From contig NZ_MAOE01000100.1 of NCBI RefSeq assembly GCF_001884185.1, positions 1 to 33,400 of the forward strand: a stretch of 33,400 nucleotides of DNA. Direction: 5' to 3'. Shown here one piece after another: positions 16,621 through 27,544 of this stretch. The notes under the pieces are model-generated. The model saw only the letters and a program-made list of their open reading frames with translations. It made no database searches and was not told the DNA's origin. The translations under genes and the position numbers were made by a program. The DNA is from Bacillus albus. GTDB lineage: Bacteria; Bacillota; Bacilli; Bacillales; Bacillaceae_G. The number at the start of each line of letters is the position of its first letter. Position 1 is the stretch's first letter.

Positions 16621-16914
16621 TTACGAAGCACCCGCTTCTTCAAACTCAACCTCTTCTAACTCGCCTAAACGATGATACTCTGTTAAAACCGCATCTTGAA
16701 TTTTAGAGCGTGTACCAGAATTAATTGGATGTGCAATGTCACGGAACTCTCCATCTGGAGTACGTTTACTTGGCATTGCTACAAATAATCCATTATTACC
16801 ATCAATTACACGAATATCATGAACAACAAATTCATGGTCTAGAGTAATAGAGGCAATTGCTCTCATGCGGCCTTCTGTGTTTACGCGGCGTAATCTTACG
16901 TCAGTCACTTCCAT
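16621..16914 (-). CDS. spoVG: SpoVG, site-specific nucleic-acid-binding regulator
   Basis: SpoVG is a small DNA/RNA-binding regulator affecting septation, cortex formation and, in other Firmicutes, virulence and cell-wall genes. The 97-residue product starts [17 protein letters not shown] and contains the conserved [16 protein letters not shown] (about residues 41-56) and an acidic C-terminal tail [14 protein letters not shown] chose ATG 16914, preceded by AGGGTGGTGA; 18 codons of open frame upstream lie across the leader. A sigma-H-like promoter with AT-rich upstream DNA is present, as in B. subtilis where AbrB represses it. AbrB itself is encoded in this window. Confidence 0.97.
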
Positions 16915-16957
16915 CTTGTGTTCACCACCCTTTTCTAAATAAGCGATATATTTGTAT

Positions 16958-16986
16958 AAATTCCACAAAATTTCTATTTTCCCTTT
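16958..16986 (-). promoter_or_regulatory. Sigma-H-type promoter of spoVG with AT-rich upstream region
   Basis: The minus strand reads AAAGGGAAA (16978-16986), 11 bases, GTGGAATTT (16958-16966). The sigma-H consensus RNAGGAWWW-N11/12-RNNGAATWW is matched with one difference. The -10 half GTGGAATT is the same as I recall for B. subtilis spoVG. Immediately upstream (16987-17040) is an almost pure A/T stretch, the kind of DNA AbrB binds. Confidence 0.7.
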
Positions 16987-17066
16987 AATTTTTTAAAAAT
17001 TTTTAAGATAAAAATTTTTAATGTAATTGAATATAGAGATTTCTGGAGGTTATCGCTTACAAAGAA

Positions 17067-17441
17067 TTACTTAACTAGGGCAATTACTTCAATTTCGACT
17101 GAAACATCTTTCGGTAATTTTGCTACTTGTACACAAGAACGAGCTGGCTTATGAGCAGAGAAATAAGACCCATATACTTCATTAACAGCATTAAAATCAT
17201 CCATATCTTTTAAGAATACTGTTGTTTTTACTACTGTATCAAATGAAGCACCCGCTTCTTCTAATACTGCTTGTAAGTTTTGAAATACTTGCTCTGTTTG
17301 TACTGTTACATCTCCTGCTACAAGCTCTCCACCCGCAGTTAACGGAATTTGTCCTGAGCTGTAAAACATATTATTTACAATAATCCCTTGTGAATATGGT
17401 CCAATTGCTTGTGGTGCATTGTTTGTTTGAACAACTTTCAT
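17067..17441 (-). CDS. ridA: RidA family reactive intermediate/imine deaminase (YabJ)
   Basis: RidA enzymes hydrolyse reactive enamines and imines such as 2-aminoacrylate, and in B. subtilis YabJ was also linked to purR control. The 124-residue protein has the family pattern [12 protein letters not shown] near residue 8, then SSGQIPL and [23 protein letters not shown] near the C-terminus, including the conserved Arg and Glu of the active-site cleft. I chose ATG 17441 with AGGGTG six bases upstream, over the GTG three codons earlier. The gene is separated from purR by a terminator, so part of its expression is probably independent of purR. Confidence 0.95.
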   Translation of the reverse strand: MKVVQTNNAPQAIGPYSQGIIVNNMFYSSGQIPLTAGGELVAGDVTVQTEQVFQNLQAVLEEAGASFDTVVKTTVFLKDMDDFNAVNEVYGSYFSAHKPARSCVQVAKLPKDVSVEIEVIALVK

Positions 17442-17530
17442 ATCTGTCACCCTTTTATTATTTATTTTTACTCTTTAAAAATAGTGCACGAAAAGCAGTT
17501 TGTCCATCTATTTTATAATTTATAAATAGA

Positions 17531-17561
17531 ATAAAAAAAAGATAAAGCGATTTGCTTTACC
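17531..17561 (-). terminator. Terminator after purR
   Basis: GATAAAGC (17541-17548) pairs with GCTTTACC (17554-17561), with one G-U pair. The minus strand continues into a run of eight U residues. It begins three bases after the purR stop. Confidence 0.75.
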
Positions 17562-17564
17562 TTT

Positions 17565-18413
17565 TTACTCAGCCTCTACAAGCCCCTCATCAAATGGTGC
17601 CAATGAATAATTTCCTTTTTCCACTTGAATCGCTTTTTCTTTCACATCAACTTCTGATAAACGAATTAATGATACAAAGTTATTAATTAGTCTTTCTTCA
17701 ATATCTGTGGACTCTACTAATACACCAATACCAACAACATTAGCTTTAAACTCTTCTAACATACTCATCATACCTTGAATAGTTCCGCCAGCTTTCATGA
17801 AGTCATCAATAATTAAAACATTTGATCCTTCTGGAAGGCTACGCTTCGCTAACGTCATTGTTTGAATACGCTTAGAAGAACCTGATACATAGTTAATACT
17901 AACAGTTGGTCCTTCTGTTACCTTATTGTCTTTCCTTGCAATTACTACCGGTACATCTAAGTAATTCGCCACTGCATAAGCAAGTGGAATTCCCTTTGTT
18001 GCCACCGTCATAACTGCATCAATTGGTTGCCTAGCAAAAACAGAAGCAAACAAACGACCTGCGCCATTAATATGACGAGGATTACTTAAAAGATCTGTCA
18101 TATATAAGTAACCACCAGGCAAAATACGATCTGGATTCTCAAATAAGCTACAAAGCTCACCAATAATTAGATCTGCCTCTTCCTCACTTATATACGGTAT
18201 ATATTTCACTCCTCCTGCTGCTCCTGGTATCGTTTGCAATGTGCCGACCCCTTGTTGTTCAAACGTTTGCTTAATAATAACTAAATCTTCACTAATGGAA
18301 GATTTAGCTGATTGATACCTTTCAGCAAAAAAAGTGAGAGAAACTAGCTGACGAGGGTTTTGTAACAAGTAATACGTCATATCGACTAATCTTGTACTTC
18401 GTCTAATTTTCAT
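17565..18413 (-). CDS. purR: Purine operon repressor PurR
   Basis: PurR represses purine synthesis and transport genes and is released by PRPP. The 282-residue protein combines an N-terminal winged-helix DNA-binding domain (residues 1-73, IRRSTRLVDMTYYLLQNP) with a phosphoribosyltransferase-like domain whose PRPP loop VLIIDDFMKAGGT lies near residues 199-211. Family members bind PRPP but lack PRT activity. GAGGTGAG precedes the ATG. It lies 54 bases after ispE, with no terminator between them, so read-through from ispE is possible. I did not find a convincing PurBox in front of it. Confidence 0.97.
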   Translation of the reverse strand: MKIRRSTRLVDMTYYLLQNPRQLVSLTFFAERYQSAKSSISEDLVIIKQTFEQQGVGTLQTIPGAAGGVKYIPYISEEEADLIIGELCSLFENPDRILPGGYLYMTDLLSNPRHINGAGRLFASVFARQPIDAVMTVATKGIPLAYAVANYLDVPVVIARKDNKVTEGPTVSINYVSGSSKRIQTMTLAKRSLPEGSNVLIIDDFMKAGGTIQGMMSMLEEFKANVVGIGVLVESTDIEERLINNFVSLIRLSEVDVKEKAIQVEKGNYSLAPFDEGLVEAE

Positions 18414-18467
18414 ACTCTCACCTCAAATCACGAATATTCTAAACAAATCATAACGTATTATACGTCT

Positions 18468-19337
18468 TTATTCAAGCGTTTCTCGCTCTCCCAATAAACG
18501 TACTGCGTATACTTGTTCACAAAATCCTTTTAATCCGTTATATATACGATGCATTCGCGAATCATGGTGCACAAGACCAAATACAGTTGGACCACTTCCA
18601 CTCATTAAAACAGCATCCGCCCCAAATCGCTTCATCTGTGCCTTAATACGTGCAACTTCAGGATGCATCGCAAATGTTACATCTTCTAAAACGTTACCAA
18701 CAGTATCACAAATCCCTTTGTAATCCCCGGCATTTATGACATCAACCATTTTATCTACATCTGGATGTGTAACTCGATTTAATTTTAAATTTCCATACAC
18801 ATCAGCAGTAGATACGCCAATATGAGGTTTCGCTAAAATAACCCAACAAGAAGGTGGAGTTTTTATGTGCTCAATTTTCTCTCCTCTTCCAGTGGCAATT
18901 GCTGTCCCGCCATATACGCAAAACGATACATCTGATCCAATTTCTGCGCCAAGCTCTGCTAATTGGTCAATTGTAAGCCCTAAATTCCATAATTTATTAA
19001 GGCCACGTAATGTCGCTGCTGCATCACTACTTCCACCTGCTAATCCAGCTGCTACTGGAATCGTTTTTTCAATAGTAATAGATACGCCTTTTTTCACATC
19101 AAACTTCTCTTTTAATAATCTCGCTGCTTGATAAGCTAAATTTCTTTGGTCGTCTGGGACATACCGATTATGGGATAAAATTTCAATACGGTCTTCTGCT
19201 AATTCCATTAGTTCTAAACGATCCGCTAAATCAATTGTTGTCATAATCATTTTCACTTCATGATATCCGTCTTGTCTTTTTCCCAGTACATCTAACGACA
19301 GATTAATCTTTGCTGGTGCTTTCACTAGTAGCTTCAA
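18468..19337 (-). CDS. ispE: 4-diphosphocytidyl-2-C-methyl-D-erythritol kinase IspE
   Basis: IspE is the GHMP-family kinase of the non-mevalonate isoprenoid pathway. The 289-residue product has [22 protein letters not shown] at the N-terminus, the glycine-rich ATP loop [14 protein letters not shown] near residue 95 and the C-terminal [13 protein letters not shown] near residue 250. The start was set at TTG 19337, with GGGTG six bases before it, giving 289 residues as in B. subtilis. A GTG three codons upstream (19346) overlaps that purine run and is less likely. An extended -10-like TGGTAAAAT about 40 bases upstream may be its promoter. Confidence 0.95.
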   Translation of the reverse strand: MKLLVKAPAKINLSLDVLGKRQDGYHEVKMIMTTIDLADRLELMELAEDRIEILSHNRYVPDDQRNLAYQAARLLKEKFDVKKGVSITIEKTIPVAAGLAGGSSDAAATLRGLNKLWNLGLTIDQLAELGAEIGSDVSFCVYGGTAIATGRGEKIEHIKTPPSCWVILAKPHIGVSTADVYGNLKLNRVTHPDVDKMVDVINAGDYKGICDTVGNVLEDVTFAMHPEVARIKAQMKRFGADAVLMSGSGPTVFGLVHHDSRMHRIYNGLKGFCEQVYAVRLLGERETLE

Positions 19338-19480
19338 TCTATTCACCCACTCTATGTACTCAATCTTTTATCGTTTATTTTACCATAAATTTATAGTAAG
19401 ACGATGACACTTCCCTAATTATAACGAAAAGCATTCAGAATGAAACTACTTATGTAAAATGATGGCACCTTTTATAGTAC

Positions 19481-19507
19481 AAAAAGCCGAGGAATCACTC
19501 CTCGGCT
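19481..19507 (-). terminator. Terminator after sspF
   Basis: AGCCGAGGA (19485-19493) pairs perfectly with TCCTCGGCT (19499-19507) around a five-base loop, followed by UUUUUG on the minus strand. It is about 25 bases beyond the sspF stop. Confidence 0.9.
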
Positions 19508-19533
19508 ACCGTAGCATAGAAAGTATCTTACAA

Positions 19534-19713
19534 CTACTGGTTTTGTTTCATTAATTGCTGTTCTGCAATTTCTATAGCACGTTTCACCATGTTACCAGCA
19601 TCTTTCGCACGAATTCCGCCCCAGCCTTCTTTCTGAACAACATCGTAAAAGCCTAGTTCTTTTGCAAGCTCTTCTTTAAATTGATTTGACATGACACCTC
19701 TTCGTCTACTCAA
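19534..19713 (-). CDS. sspF: Small acid-soluble spore protein SspF (alpha/beta type)
   Basis: This 59-residue protein is too short for most open-frame cut-offs. It reads [19 protein letters not shown] at the start and contains [22 protein letters not shown] (split here by residue 30), the DNA-binding signature of alpha/beta-type SASPs that coat and protect spore DNA. Initiation is at TTG 19713, preceded by AGGAGGG at eight bases. The next ATG (residue 8) would remove the conserved RRRG. A CATACTA sigma-G -10 element lies 35 bases upstream. It sits between veg and ispE as in B. subtilis and has its own terminator. Confidence 0.95.
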   Translation of the reverse strand: MSRRRGVMSNQFKEELAKELGFYDVVQKEGWGGIRAKDAGNMVKRAIEIAEQQLMKQNQ

Positions 19714-19747
19714 TGCAGAGTCCCTCCTTATTTTGCTACGGTATAAT

Positions 19748-19754
19748 TAGTATG
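19748..19754 (-). promoter_or_regulatory. Sigma-G -10 element of sspF
   Basis: The minus strand reads CATACTA, an exact sigma-G -10 box, with the TTG start 35 bases downstream. The -35 region is AT-rich (GAAAA nearby) and not a clean match, so only the -10 element is called. Confidence 0.55.
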
Positions 19755-19804
19755 CAAAATAATATAACTTTTCATTTGTGGGAATATATGTAACGATACA
19801 TGGA

Positions 19805-20065
19805 TTATAAAATCACTTCATTATGAGGGTCTCCATAAAATGTTAATTCTACTGTCTCTGTTAAAACATCCGCATAGCTATACGATACACGTTGCAACGC
19901 GTCTTCTTGCTGATCCAGTTGTACAACAAAAACAGAACGATACGTTTCTGCAAGTACACCTGATTGTTCTACCGTTTTTCTTCTCCCACTGTTTGCCTTT
20001 AACATCAGTCTCTGTCCAAGATGGTGATCTAATTCGCTTTTAATTTCATCTAAACGTTTTGACAT
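19805..20065 (-). CDS. veg: Veg protein, biofilm-associated regulator
   Basis: The 86-residue protein matches Veg in length and sequence: an N-terminal helix ([18 protein letters not shown]), then the conserved [17 protein letters not shown] and a beta-rich half ending [14 protein letters not shown]. In B. subtilis Veg stimulates biofilm matrix genes by counteracting SinR; whether it does so here is inference. The ribosome-binding site is modest (GAGGTGTAAC). It lies between yabG and sspF. The strong canonical veg promoter of B. subtilis is not recognisable in the 238 bases upstream, where the best candidate is an unconvincing sigma-A match. Confidence 0.93.
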   Translation of the reverse strand: MSKRLDEIKSELDHHLGQRLMLKANSGRRKTVEQSGVLAETYRSVFVVQLDQQEDALQRVSYSYADVLTETVELTFYGDPHNEVIL

Positions 20066-20275
20066 ATACTTCGTTACACCTCGCTGTAATTTAGATTGAA
20101 CACTTAAAACACGATATATCTATCCCAATTATTAACCGCAACTCACAGACAATATCATTATAAAAGCATTATGCGTTCGAATAGATAGAAGAAATACTAT
20201 ATTGTAAAAGTATCATTATGTAGTTTGTGCGTTCTTGTCTCTTTTTATCCAAGCTGATTTAAATCCTTTCCACAT

Positions 20276-20304
20276 AAAAAAGCAAGATACATATGTACCT
20301 TGCT
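20276..20304 (-). terminator. Terminator overlapping the end of yabG
   Basis: AGCAAGATAC (20281-20290) pairs with GTACCTTGCT (20295-20304), with one G-U pair, and the minus strand continues with U residues. The stem starts inside the yabG stop codon. Confidence 0.8.
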
Positions 20305-21167
20305 TATTCTTCATAATGTTGAAAGGGTAATCCAGTTCGTAAAATGCCCCTCGTCTCAATCCCACCAAGTCCCTTTTCGCCAGTAATCGTATTACGTACA
20401 ACGTCCCATACATTGACTCTCTCCATAAATGAAGTAAAACTAATTTTACCAACCACATATACAGGATCTAGTGCATGAATATTAATTCTAGATGGGGAAC
20501 TAGCAAAATTAGCACCAGCTCGAATTAATGCTTCAAAGTGTGATTGACATGCCCCAGCAAAAATAACGAGTTGATCTAGTGATGGATATTTTTTTCGAAC
20601 TTCTCGCACAGCCTGTACAAAATGCCTTGAATGCCTATATGCCGCTAAATCTCCCTTTACTCCTTTGGCTTTTGTATATGCATCGTGCCCTGTGATTACT
20701 AAGATGTCTGGACGAAAATGGTCTATTAAATCTACTACCTTTTCATGCATCTCTGTTTCTTTACAATGAATACCTTGTACGGGAACACCAATTTTATTAT
20801 ATAAGTCTAGACACTTGCGCAAATATAATGGGTCTCCATCTATATGCAATACACGTCCCGGCATTTGAAAATAATTCACCTCACTTGTATACCCACCAGT
20901 TGAAGTGTGTTCATGCCTTTGTTTCATTAATACATAATCTTGTTGAAACAAACGATACGTGCGCTCCATTGTTTCTTTCTCACGCTTCGCTCTCTTTTTG
21001 TGTTCTCGTTGATCTATACTAATTAAATCTTCAAGTGGCGCATCTGCCACCAATCTAATTTCCTCTCCAAACAATATAGCTATCTCGCCTTTTATTTCTA
21101 TAATACGAAAAAGGATATCCCTATTATGAGAATATCGTTCCACTAATTCTCCAACATGTAAAGCCAT
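20304..21167 (-). CDS. yabG: Sporulation-specific protease YabG
   Basis: YabG is a late sporulation cysteine protease (peptidase family U57) that processes spore coat proteins and prepares them for cross-linking. The 287-residue protein has the family's N-terminal GELVERYSHNRDILFRI, a Rossmann-like core (GRVLHIDGDPLYLRKCL near residue 103), and candidate catalytic residues in DILVITGHDAY (His near 161) and VIFAGACQSHFEA (Cys near 207). It ends in a conserved GLGGIETRG block. GGAGG precedes the ATG. A full-consensus sigma-K promoter is directly upstream, matching mother-cell expression. Confidence 0.95.
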   Translation of the reverse strand: MALHVGELVERYSHNRDILFRIIEIKGEIAILFGEEIRLVADAPLEDLISIDQREHKKRAKREKETMERTYRLFQQDYVLMKQRHEHTSTGGYTSEVNYFQMPGRVLHIDGDPLYLRKCLDLYNKIGVPVQGIHCKETEMHEKVVDLIDHFRPDILVITGHDAYTKAKGVKGDLAAYRHSRHFVQAVREVRKKYPSLDQLVIFAGACQSHFEALIRAGANFASSPSRINIHALDPVYVVGKISFTSFMERVNVWDVVRNTITGEKGLGGIETRGILRTGLPFQHYEE

Positions 21168-21207
21168 TCTCCTACCTCCAAACTCGTTAGGCCATCTTAC
21201 CTGTTTT

Positions 21208-21235
21208 TAAAGTATGAATTTAGGAGGGGAAAGGT
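21208..21235 (-). promoter_or_regulatory. Sigma-K promoter of yabG
   Basis: The minus strand reads AC (21234-21235), 17 bases, CATACTTTA (21208-21216), an exact match to the sigma-K consensus AC-N16/17-CATANNNTA. Transcription would begin about 35 bases before the yabG ATG. It abuts the ksgA terminator. Confidence 0.7.
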
Positions 21236-21238
21236 GAC

Positions 21239-21271
21239 AAAAGGGACAGTTCAAGTTGAACTGTCCCTTTT
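21239..21271 (-). terminator. Terminator after ksgA
   Basis: AAAAGGGACAGTTCA (21239-21253) pairs perfectly with TGAACTGTCCCTTTT (21257-21271) across a three-base loop. The 15-bp stem carries its U-tract (UUUU) at its own 3' edge. It lies seven bases from the ksgA stop. Confidence 0.8.
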
Positions 21272-21277
21272 ATATTC

Positions 21278-22710
<1,433 letters not shown>

Positions 22711-22889
22711 GCTTGCCTCCACACTCATTTCATCTCTACTTAGTAAAACAAAAAAATGACGACTTTTCCATTATTATTTTCCCCACTCTTACATTTTAAA
22801 AAATAGAATGTCCAAAACTTTGTTCTCTCTCCTTATTGTAACACTTCCTTATTTGCCTGTATTTTCTCTATCACTCCTGCTACTTTTTT

Positions 22890-22922
22890 ATAAAAATAAA
22901 AAAAGAATGGGTTCTCCCACTC
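22890..22922 (-). terminator. Terminator after tatD
   Basis: GAATGGG (22905-22911) pairs with CCCACTC (22916-22922), with one G-U pair. The minus strand continues into a long U-rich tract. It lies five bases beyond the tatD stop. Confidence 0.8.
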
Positions 22923-22926
22923 CTTT

Positions 22927-23694
22927 TTATTCAACACCAAACAAAGCCTTTGCATTTTTTGTTGTTACTTCTGCTACTTCCTCATAAGAAATTCCTTTTA
23001 AGTTCGCAATTTCTTCTGCTACGAGTTTTACATAACTTGGTTCATTTCGTTTCCCTCGAAATGGATGCGGTGTTAAATAAGGACAATCCGTCTCTATTAA
23101 CAATTTCTCTAACGGAATCTCCGCAGCAACTTCTTTTGGCTTCTTAGCGTTTTTAAATGTAACTGGTCCGCCTAACGAAATCAAAAAGTTCATATCAACA
23201 CATCGCTCTGCCACTTCTACGCTGCCGCTAAAGCAATGCATAATACCTCCTACTTCAGCTGCATTCTCTTCTTCTAGAATATCAACAATATCTTGAGTTG
23301 CATCGCGGTTATGTATAATAATCGGCAATTTCACCTTTTTCGCTAATGTAATTTGTTTACGGAATACTTCTTTCTGTATTTCTTTTGGGGACTTATCCCA
23401 GTGATAATCTAAGCCCATTTCTCCAAGTGCAACGACTTTAGGATGAGAAGCAAGTTCTTCTAACCATGCTAAATGTTCTTCTGTCATATCGATTGCATCA
23501 ACTGGATGCCATCCAACCGCAGCGTAAATAAAATCATAGACTTCAGCTAATTCAATCGCCTTTTTTATCGTTACTTCATCAAAACCAACAACAACTGTAT
23601 AAGTAACTCCCGCTTCTTTCATTCGGGCAATAACTTCTTGTAAATCTTCTTCAAATTGCTCTGCATTCAAATGTGAATGTGTATCAAACAACAT
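22927..23694 (-). CDS. tatD: TatD-family metal-dependent hydrolase (YabD)
   Basis: The 255-residue TIM-barrel hydrolase has the family's metal ligands: FDTHSHLN at residues 3-10, ALGEMGLDYHW near 90, PIIIHNRDA near 125, GGIMHCFSG near 148 and LIETDCPYLTPHP near 200. TatD proteins are DNases or exonucleases in several species, and the Bacillus homologue has also been reported as a D-aminoacyl-tRNA deacylase, so the substrate is not fixed by sequence. AAGGAG precedes the ATG. It lies downstream of metG but is separated from it by a terminator. Confidence 0.95.
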   Translation of the reverse strand: MLFDTHSHLNAEQFEEDLQEVIARMKEAGVTYTVVVGFDEVTIKKAIELAEVYDFIYAAVGWHPVDAIDMTEEHLAWLEELASHPKVVALGEMGLDYHWDKSPKEIQKEVFRKQITLAKKVKLPIIIHNRDATQDIVDILEEENAAEVGGIMHCFSGSVEVAERCVDMNFLISLGGPVTFKNAKKPKEVAAEIPLEKLLIETDCPYLTPHPFRGKRNEPSYVKLVAEEIANLKGISYEEVAEVTTKNAKALFGVE

Positions 23695-23803
23695 AATACA
23701 TAACTCCTTTTATATTGAAATCAAGTTTATTTCACAAAAATAAGTTTTTTCATAACTTAACGATAACAATACTACAATCTTAATGCAAAAATTGAGAGTG
23801 TAA

Positions 23804-23844
23804 AAAGAAAAAAGACGCTTCACACATGTTACACGTGAAACATC
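23804..23844 (-). terminator. Terminator after metG
   Basis: GACGCTTCAC (23814-23823) pairs with GTGAAACATC (23835-23844) including two G-U pairs. The minus strand then reads UUUUUUCUUUUU. It begins 16 bases after the metG stop. Confidence 0.75.
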
Positions 23845-23860
23845 TCCTTTCTTGTCTTAA

Positions 23861-25876
<2,016 letters not shown>

Positions 25877-25904
25877 TTATAAATAGTATATCAAAAACTT
25901 ATAT

Positions 25905-26062
25905 ATAAAGTGAAACTTTAATATGTGAGGGGTTTTGTTCATTCCCGCGGATTATTAGCCTGCACCAATCGGGCTTTTACGAGCAATCCGGCTCCTACTT
26001 AATCTCTTTGCTCCAGCCGAATTTTAAATTTAAAATCTTACCGCTTGTTAATGCGGGATAAA
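25905..26062 (-). repeat. bcr1-type interspersed repeat of the Bacillus cereus group
   Basis: On the minus strand TTTAT at 26058-26062 is followed by CCCGCATTAAC, and a second TTTAT closes the element at 25905-25909. Both flanks are visible and the enclosed segment is 148 bases. It is the only GC-rich block in a very AT-rich gap. Known bcr1 elements are about 155 bp, confined to the B. cereus group, and flanked by TTTAT, which fits well. Inside are CCCGC/GCGGG inverted arms (25944-25948 and 26053-26057) and two adjacent 18-base imperfect direct repeats (25963-25980 and 25981-25998; 13 of 18 identical). It lies in the metG leader. Confidence 0.7.
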
Positions 26063-26247
26063 AACGAATTAATACTTGATACCTTTATCATCTATTACTC
26101 ATATTTCAAGAAAATATACAGTCCTCACTTATAATTTATAAATTTTTCTGAAAATAAAGTGAAATAATAGTAGAAATTACTCACATTCTATTATATATAA
26201 GAAGTAAGAAATCTATAAATCTTTTTAAAAAATATAGAATTAAAGAA
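26063..26247. other. AT-rich spacer upstream of abrB and metG
   Basis: About 185 bases of strongly AT-rich DNA between the bcr1-like repeat and the abrB promoter. No reading frame, RNA gene or clear hairpin is seen. It probably contains the native metG promoter, reading left, but no hexamer pair is convincing. AbrB autoregulates from AT-rich DNA in B. subtilis, so binding here is plausible but unproven. Confidence 0.4.
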
Positions 26248-26276
26248 TTGACGGAAATGTAAATGATTGGTATCAT
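26248..26276 (+). promoter_or_regulatory. abrB sigma-A promoter
   Basis: TTGACG (26248-26253), a 17-base spacer and TATCAT (26271-26276) form a good sigma-A promoter. Transcription would start near 26283, giving an 80-base leader that contains two Spo0A boxes. Confidence 0.75.
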
Positions 26277-26293
26277 ATGTCCATAGGGTATTT

Positions 26294-26310
26294 TGTCGAA
26301 AAATGACGAA
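26294..26310 (+). promoter_or_regulatory. Tandem Spo0A boxes in the abrB leader
   Basis: TGTCGAA (26294-26300) and TGACGAA (26304-26310) both match the 0A box TGNCGAA exactly. They are in the same orientation and offset by ten bases, one helical turn. They lie about 11-28 bases downstream of the predicted transcript start, the same arrangement through which Spo0A-P represses abrB in B. subtilis. Confidence 0.85.
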
Positions 26311-26363
26311 TCTAGAAAATAGACTCGAAACTTATAAACTATTTCTTTAGGAGGAAAAGAATT

Positions 26364-26648
26364 ATGAAATCTACTGGTATCGTTCGTAAAGTTGATGAAT
26401 TAGGTCGTGTAGTAATTCCAATCGAATTACGCCGTACTTTAGGTATTGCAGAAAAGGATGCTCTTGAAATCTACGTTGATGACGAGAAAATCATCTTAAA
26501 AAAATATAAGCCAAACATGACTTGCCAAGTAACTGGTGAAGTATCTGATGGCAACCTATCTTTAGCTGAAGGTAAAATTATCTTAAGCAAAGAAGGCGCT
26601 GAGCAAATCTTAAACGAACTTCAAGATTATATCGAAACAGCAAAATAA
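26364..26648 (+). CDS. abrB: Transition-state regulator AbrB
   Basis: AbrB is a tetrameric DNA-binding repressor of post-exponential genes. The 94-residue protein has the swapped-hairpin DNA-binding domain at residues 1-53 (KSTGIVRKVDELGRVVIP, then EIYVDDEKIILKKYKP) and the C-terminal multimerisation domain with the conserved Cys in NMTCQVTGEVSDGN. AGGAGG precedes the ATG. It is the only complete gene on the plus strand, has its own promoter with Spo0A boxes, and is convergent with rsmI and divergent from metG. Likely targets within the window include spoVG and abrB itself. Confidence 0.98.
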   Translation: MKSTGIVRKVDELGRVVIPIELRRTLGIAEKDALEIYVDDEKIILKKYKPNMTCQVTGEVSDGNLSLAEGKIILSKEGAEQILNELQDYIETAK

Positions 26649-26677
26649 GCTTCTCAATTATGAGAAGCTTATTTTTT
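26645..26677. terminator. Bidirectional terminator shared by abrB and rsmI
   Basis: ATAAGCTTCTCA (26645-26656) pairs perfectly with TGAGAAGCTTAT (26661-26672) around a four-base loop. The plus strand continues with six T residues for abrB; the minus strand reads ATTTTG for rsmI. The stem overlaps both stop codons (abrB 26646-26648, rsmI 26669-26671). Confidence 0.88.
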
Positions 26678-27544
26678 ATCTACATGATAGATTTGATATA
26701 CATCGCGTTTCGACAAATCTCGATCTTTCGCGACTGTTTTTATCGCCTCTTTTGAATTCATCCCTTTTTCGTTTATATAATGTTCAATATGATCATATAC
26801 TGAAATAGATTCCCACCATTGTTCTTCTGGAGCAGGTTCTTCTGTTGACCCAGCTACTAAAATACAAAACTCACCACGAACTTCATTTTGCTTCGTCCAC
26901 TCAATGGCTTCTTCGACTGTTCCTCGAATAAATTCCTCGAATTTTTTCGTTAACTCCCGACATAATACAATTTCTCTATTTCCCAACACTTCTTGCATCG
27001 AGATTAAAGTATCATCCAGGCGGTGAGGCGCTTCATAAAACATCATTGTAGTTTGTACATAACGAAGCTTCTCTAACTCCAATTTTCTTTCTTTTTTATT
27101 TCTTTGTAAAAATCCATAGAAATAAAACTGTTTTGTTTCAAGACCTGATGCAATTAATGCTGTAAGGGCTGCATTTGCCCCAGGAAGCGGGATTACATGA
27201 TACTGTTCCGTTACGGCCTCTACAACAATATCGTAACCTGGATCGGAAATACACGGCATACCAGCATCACTAACAAGTGCTACAGTCTTCCCTTCGTCTA
27301 ACTTCTCTAATATTTTCTTTCCACTTACTTCCTTATTATGCTCGTGGTAACTCATCACAGGCGTCTCGATTTCAAAATAATTACAAAGTTTTTTCGTTTG
27401 TCTCGTATCTTCAGCAGCAATTAAATCCGCTTCTTTTAAAATTCGAATTGCACGAAATGTCATATCTTCTAAATTTCCAATAGGAGTTGGTACTAAATAT
27501 AAAACTCCCTTTTCATTTTGTTGAAAGCTTTTTTGTTGCCACAT
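26669..27544 (-). CDS. rsmI: 16S rRNA 2'-O-ribose C1402 methyltransferase RsmI
   Basis: RsmI methylates the ribose of C1402 in the 16S decoding centre using SAM. The 291-residue protein belongs to the tetrapyrrole-methylase fold: LVPTPIGNLEDMTFRAI at residues 17-33, LIAAEDTRQTKKL near 42, VALVSDAGMPCISDPGYD near 90 and PLPGANAALTAL near 118. AAGGAG precedes the ATG. It overlaps the end of yazA by 32 bases and closes the yabB-yazA-rsmI unit at the terminator shared with abrB. Confidence 0.96.
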   Translation of the reverse strand: MWQQKSFQQNEKGVLYLVPTPIGNLEDMTFRAIRILKEADLIAAEDTRQTKKLCNYFEIETPVMSYHEHNKEVSGKKILEKLDEGKTVALVSDAGMPCISDPGYDIVVEAVTEQYHVIPLPGANAALTALIASGLETKQFYFYGFLQRNKKERKLELEKLRYVQTTMMFYEAPHRLDDTLISMQEVLGNREIVLCRELTKKFEEFIRGTVEEAIEWTKQNEVRGEFCILVAGSTEEPAPEEQWWESISVYDHIEHYINEKGMNSKEAIKTVAKDRDLSKRDVYQIYHVDKK

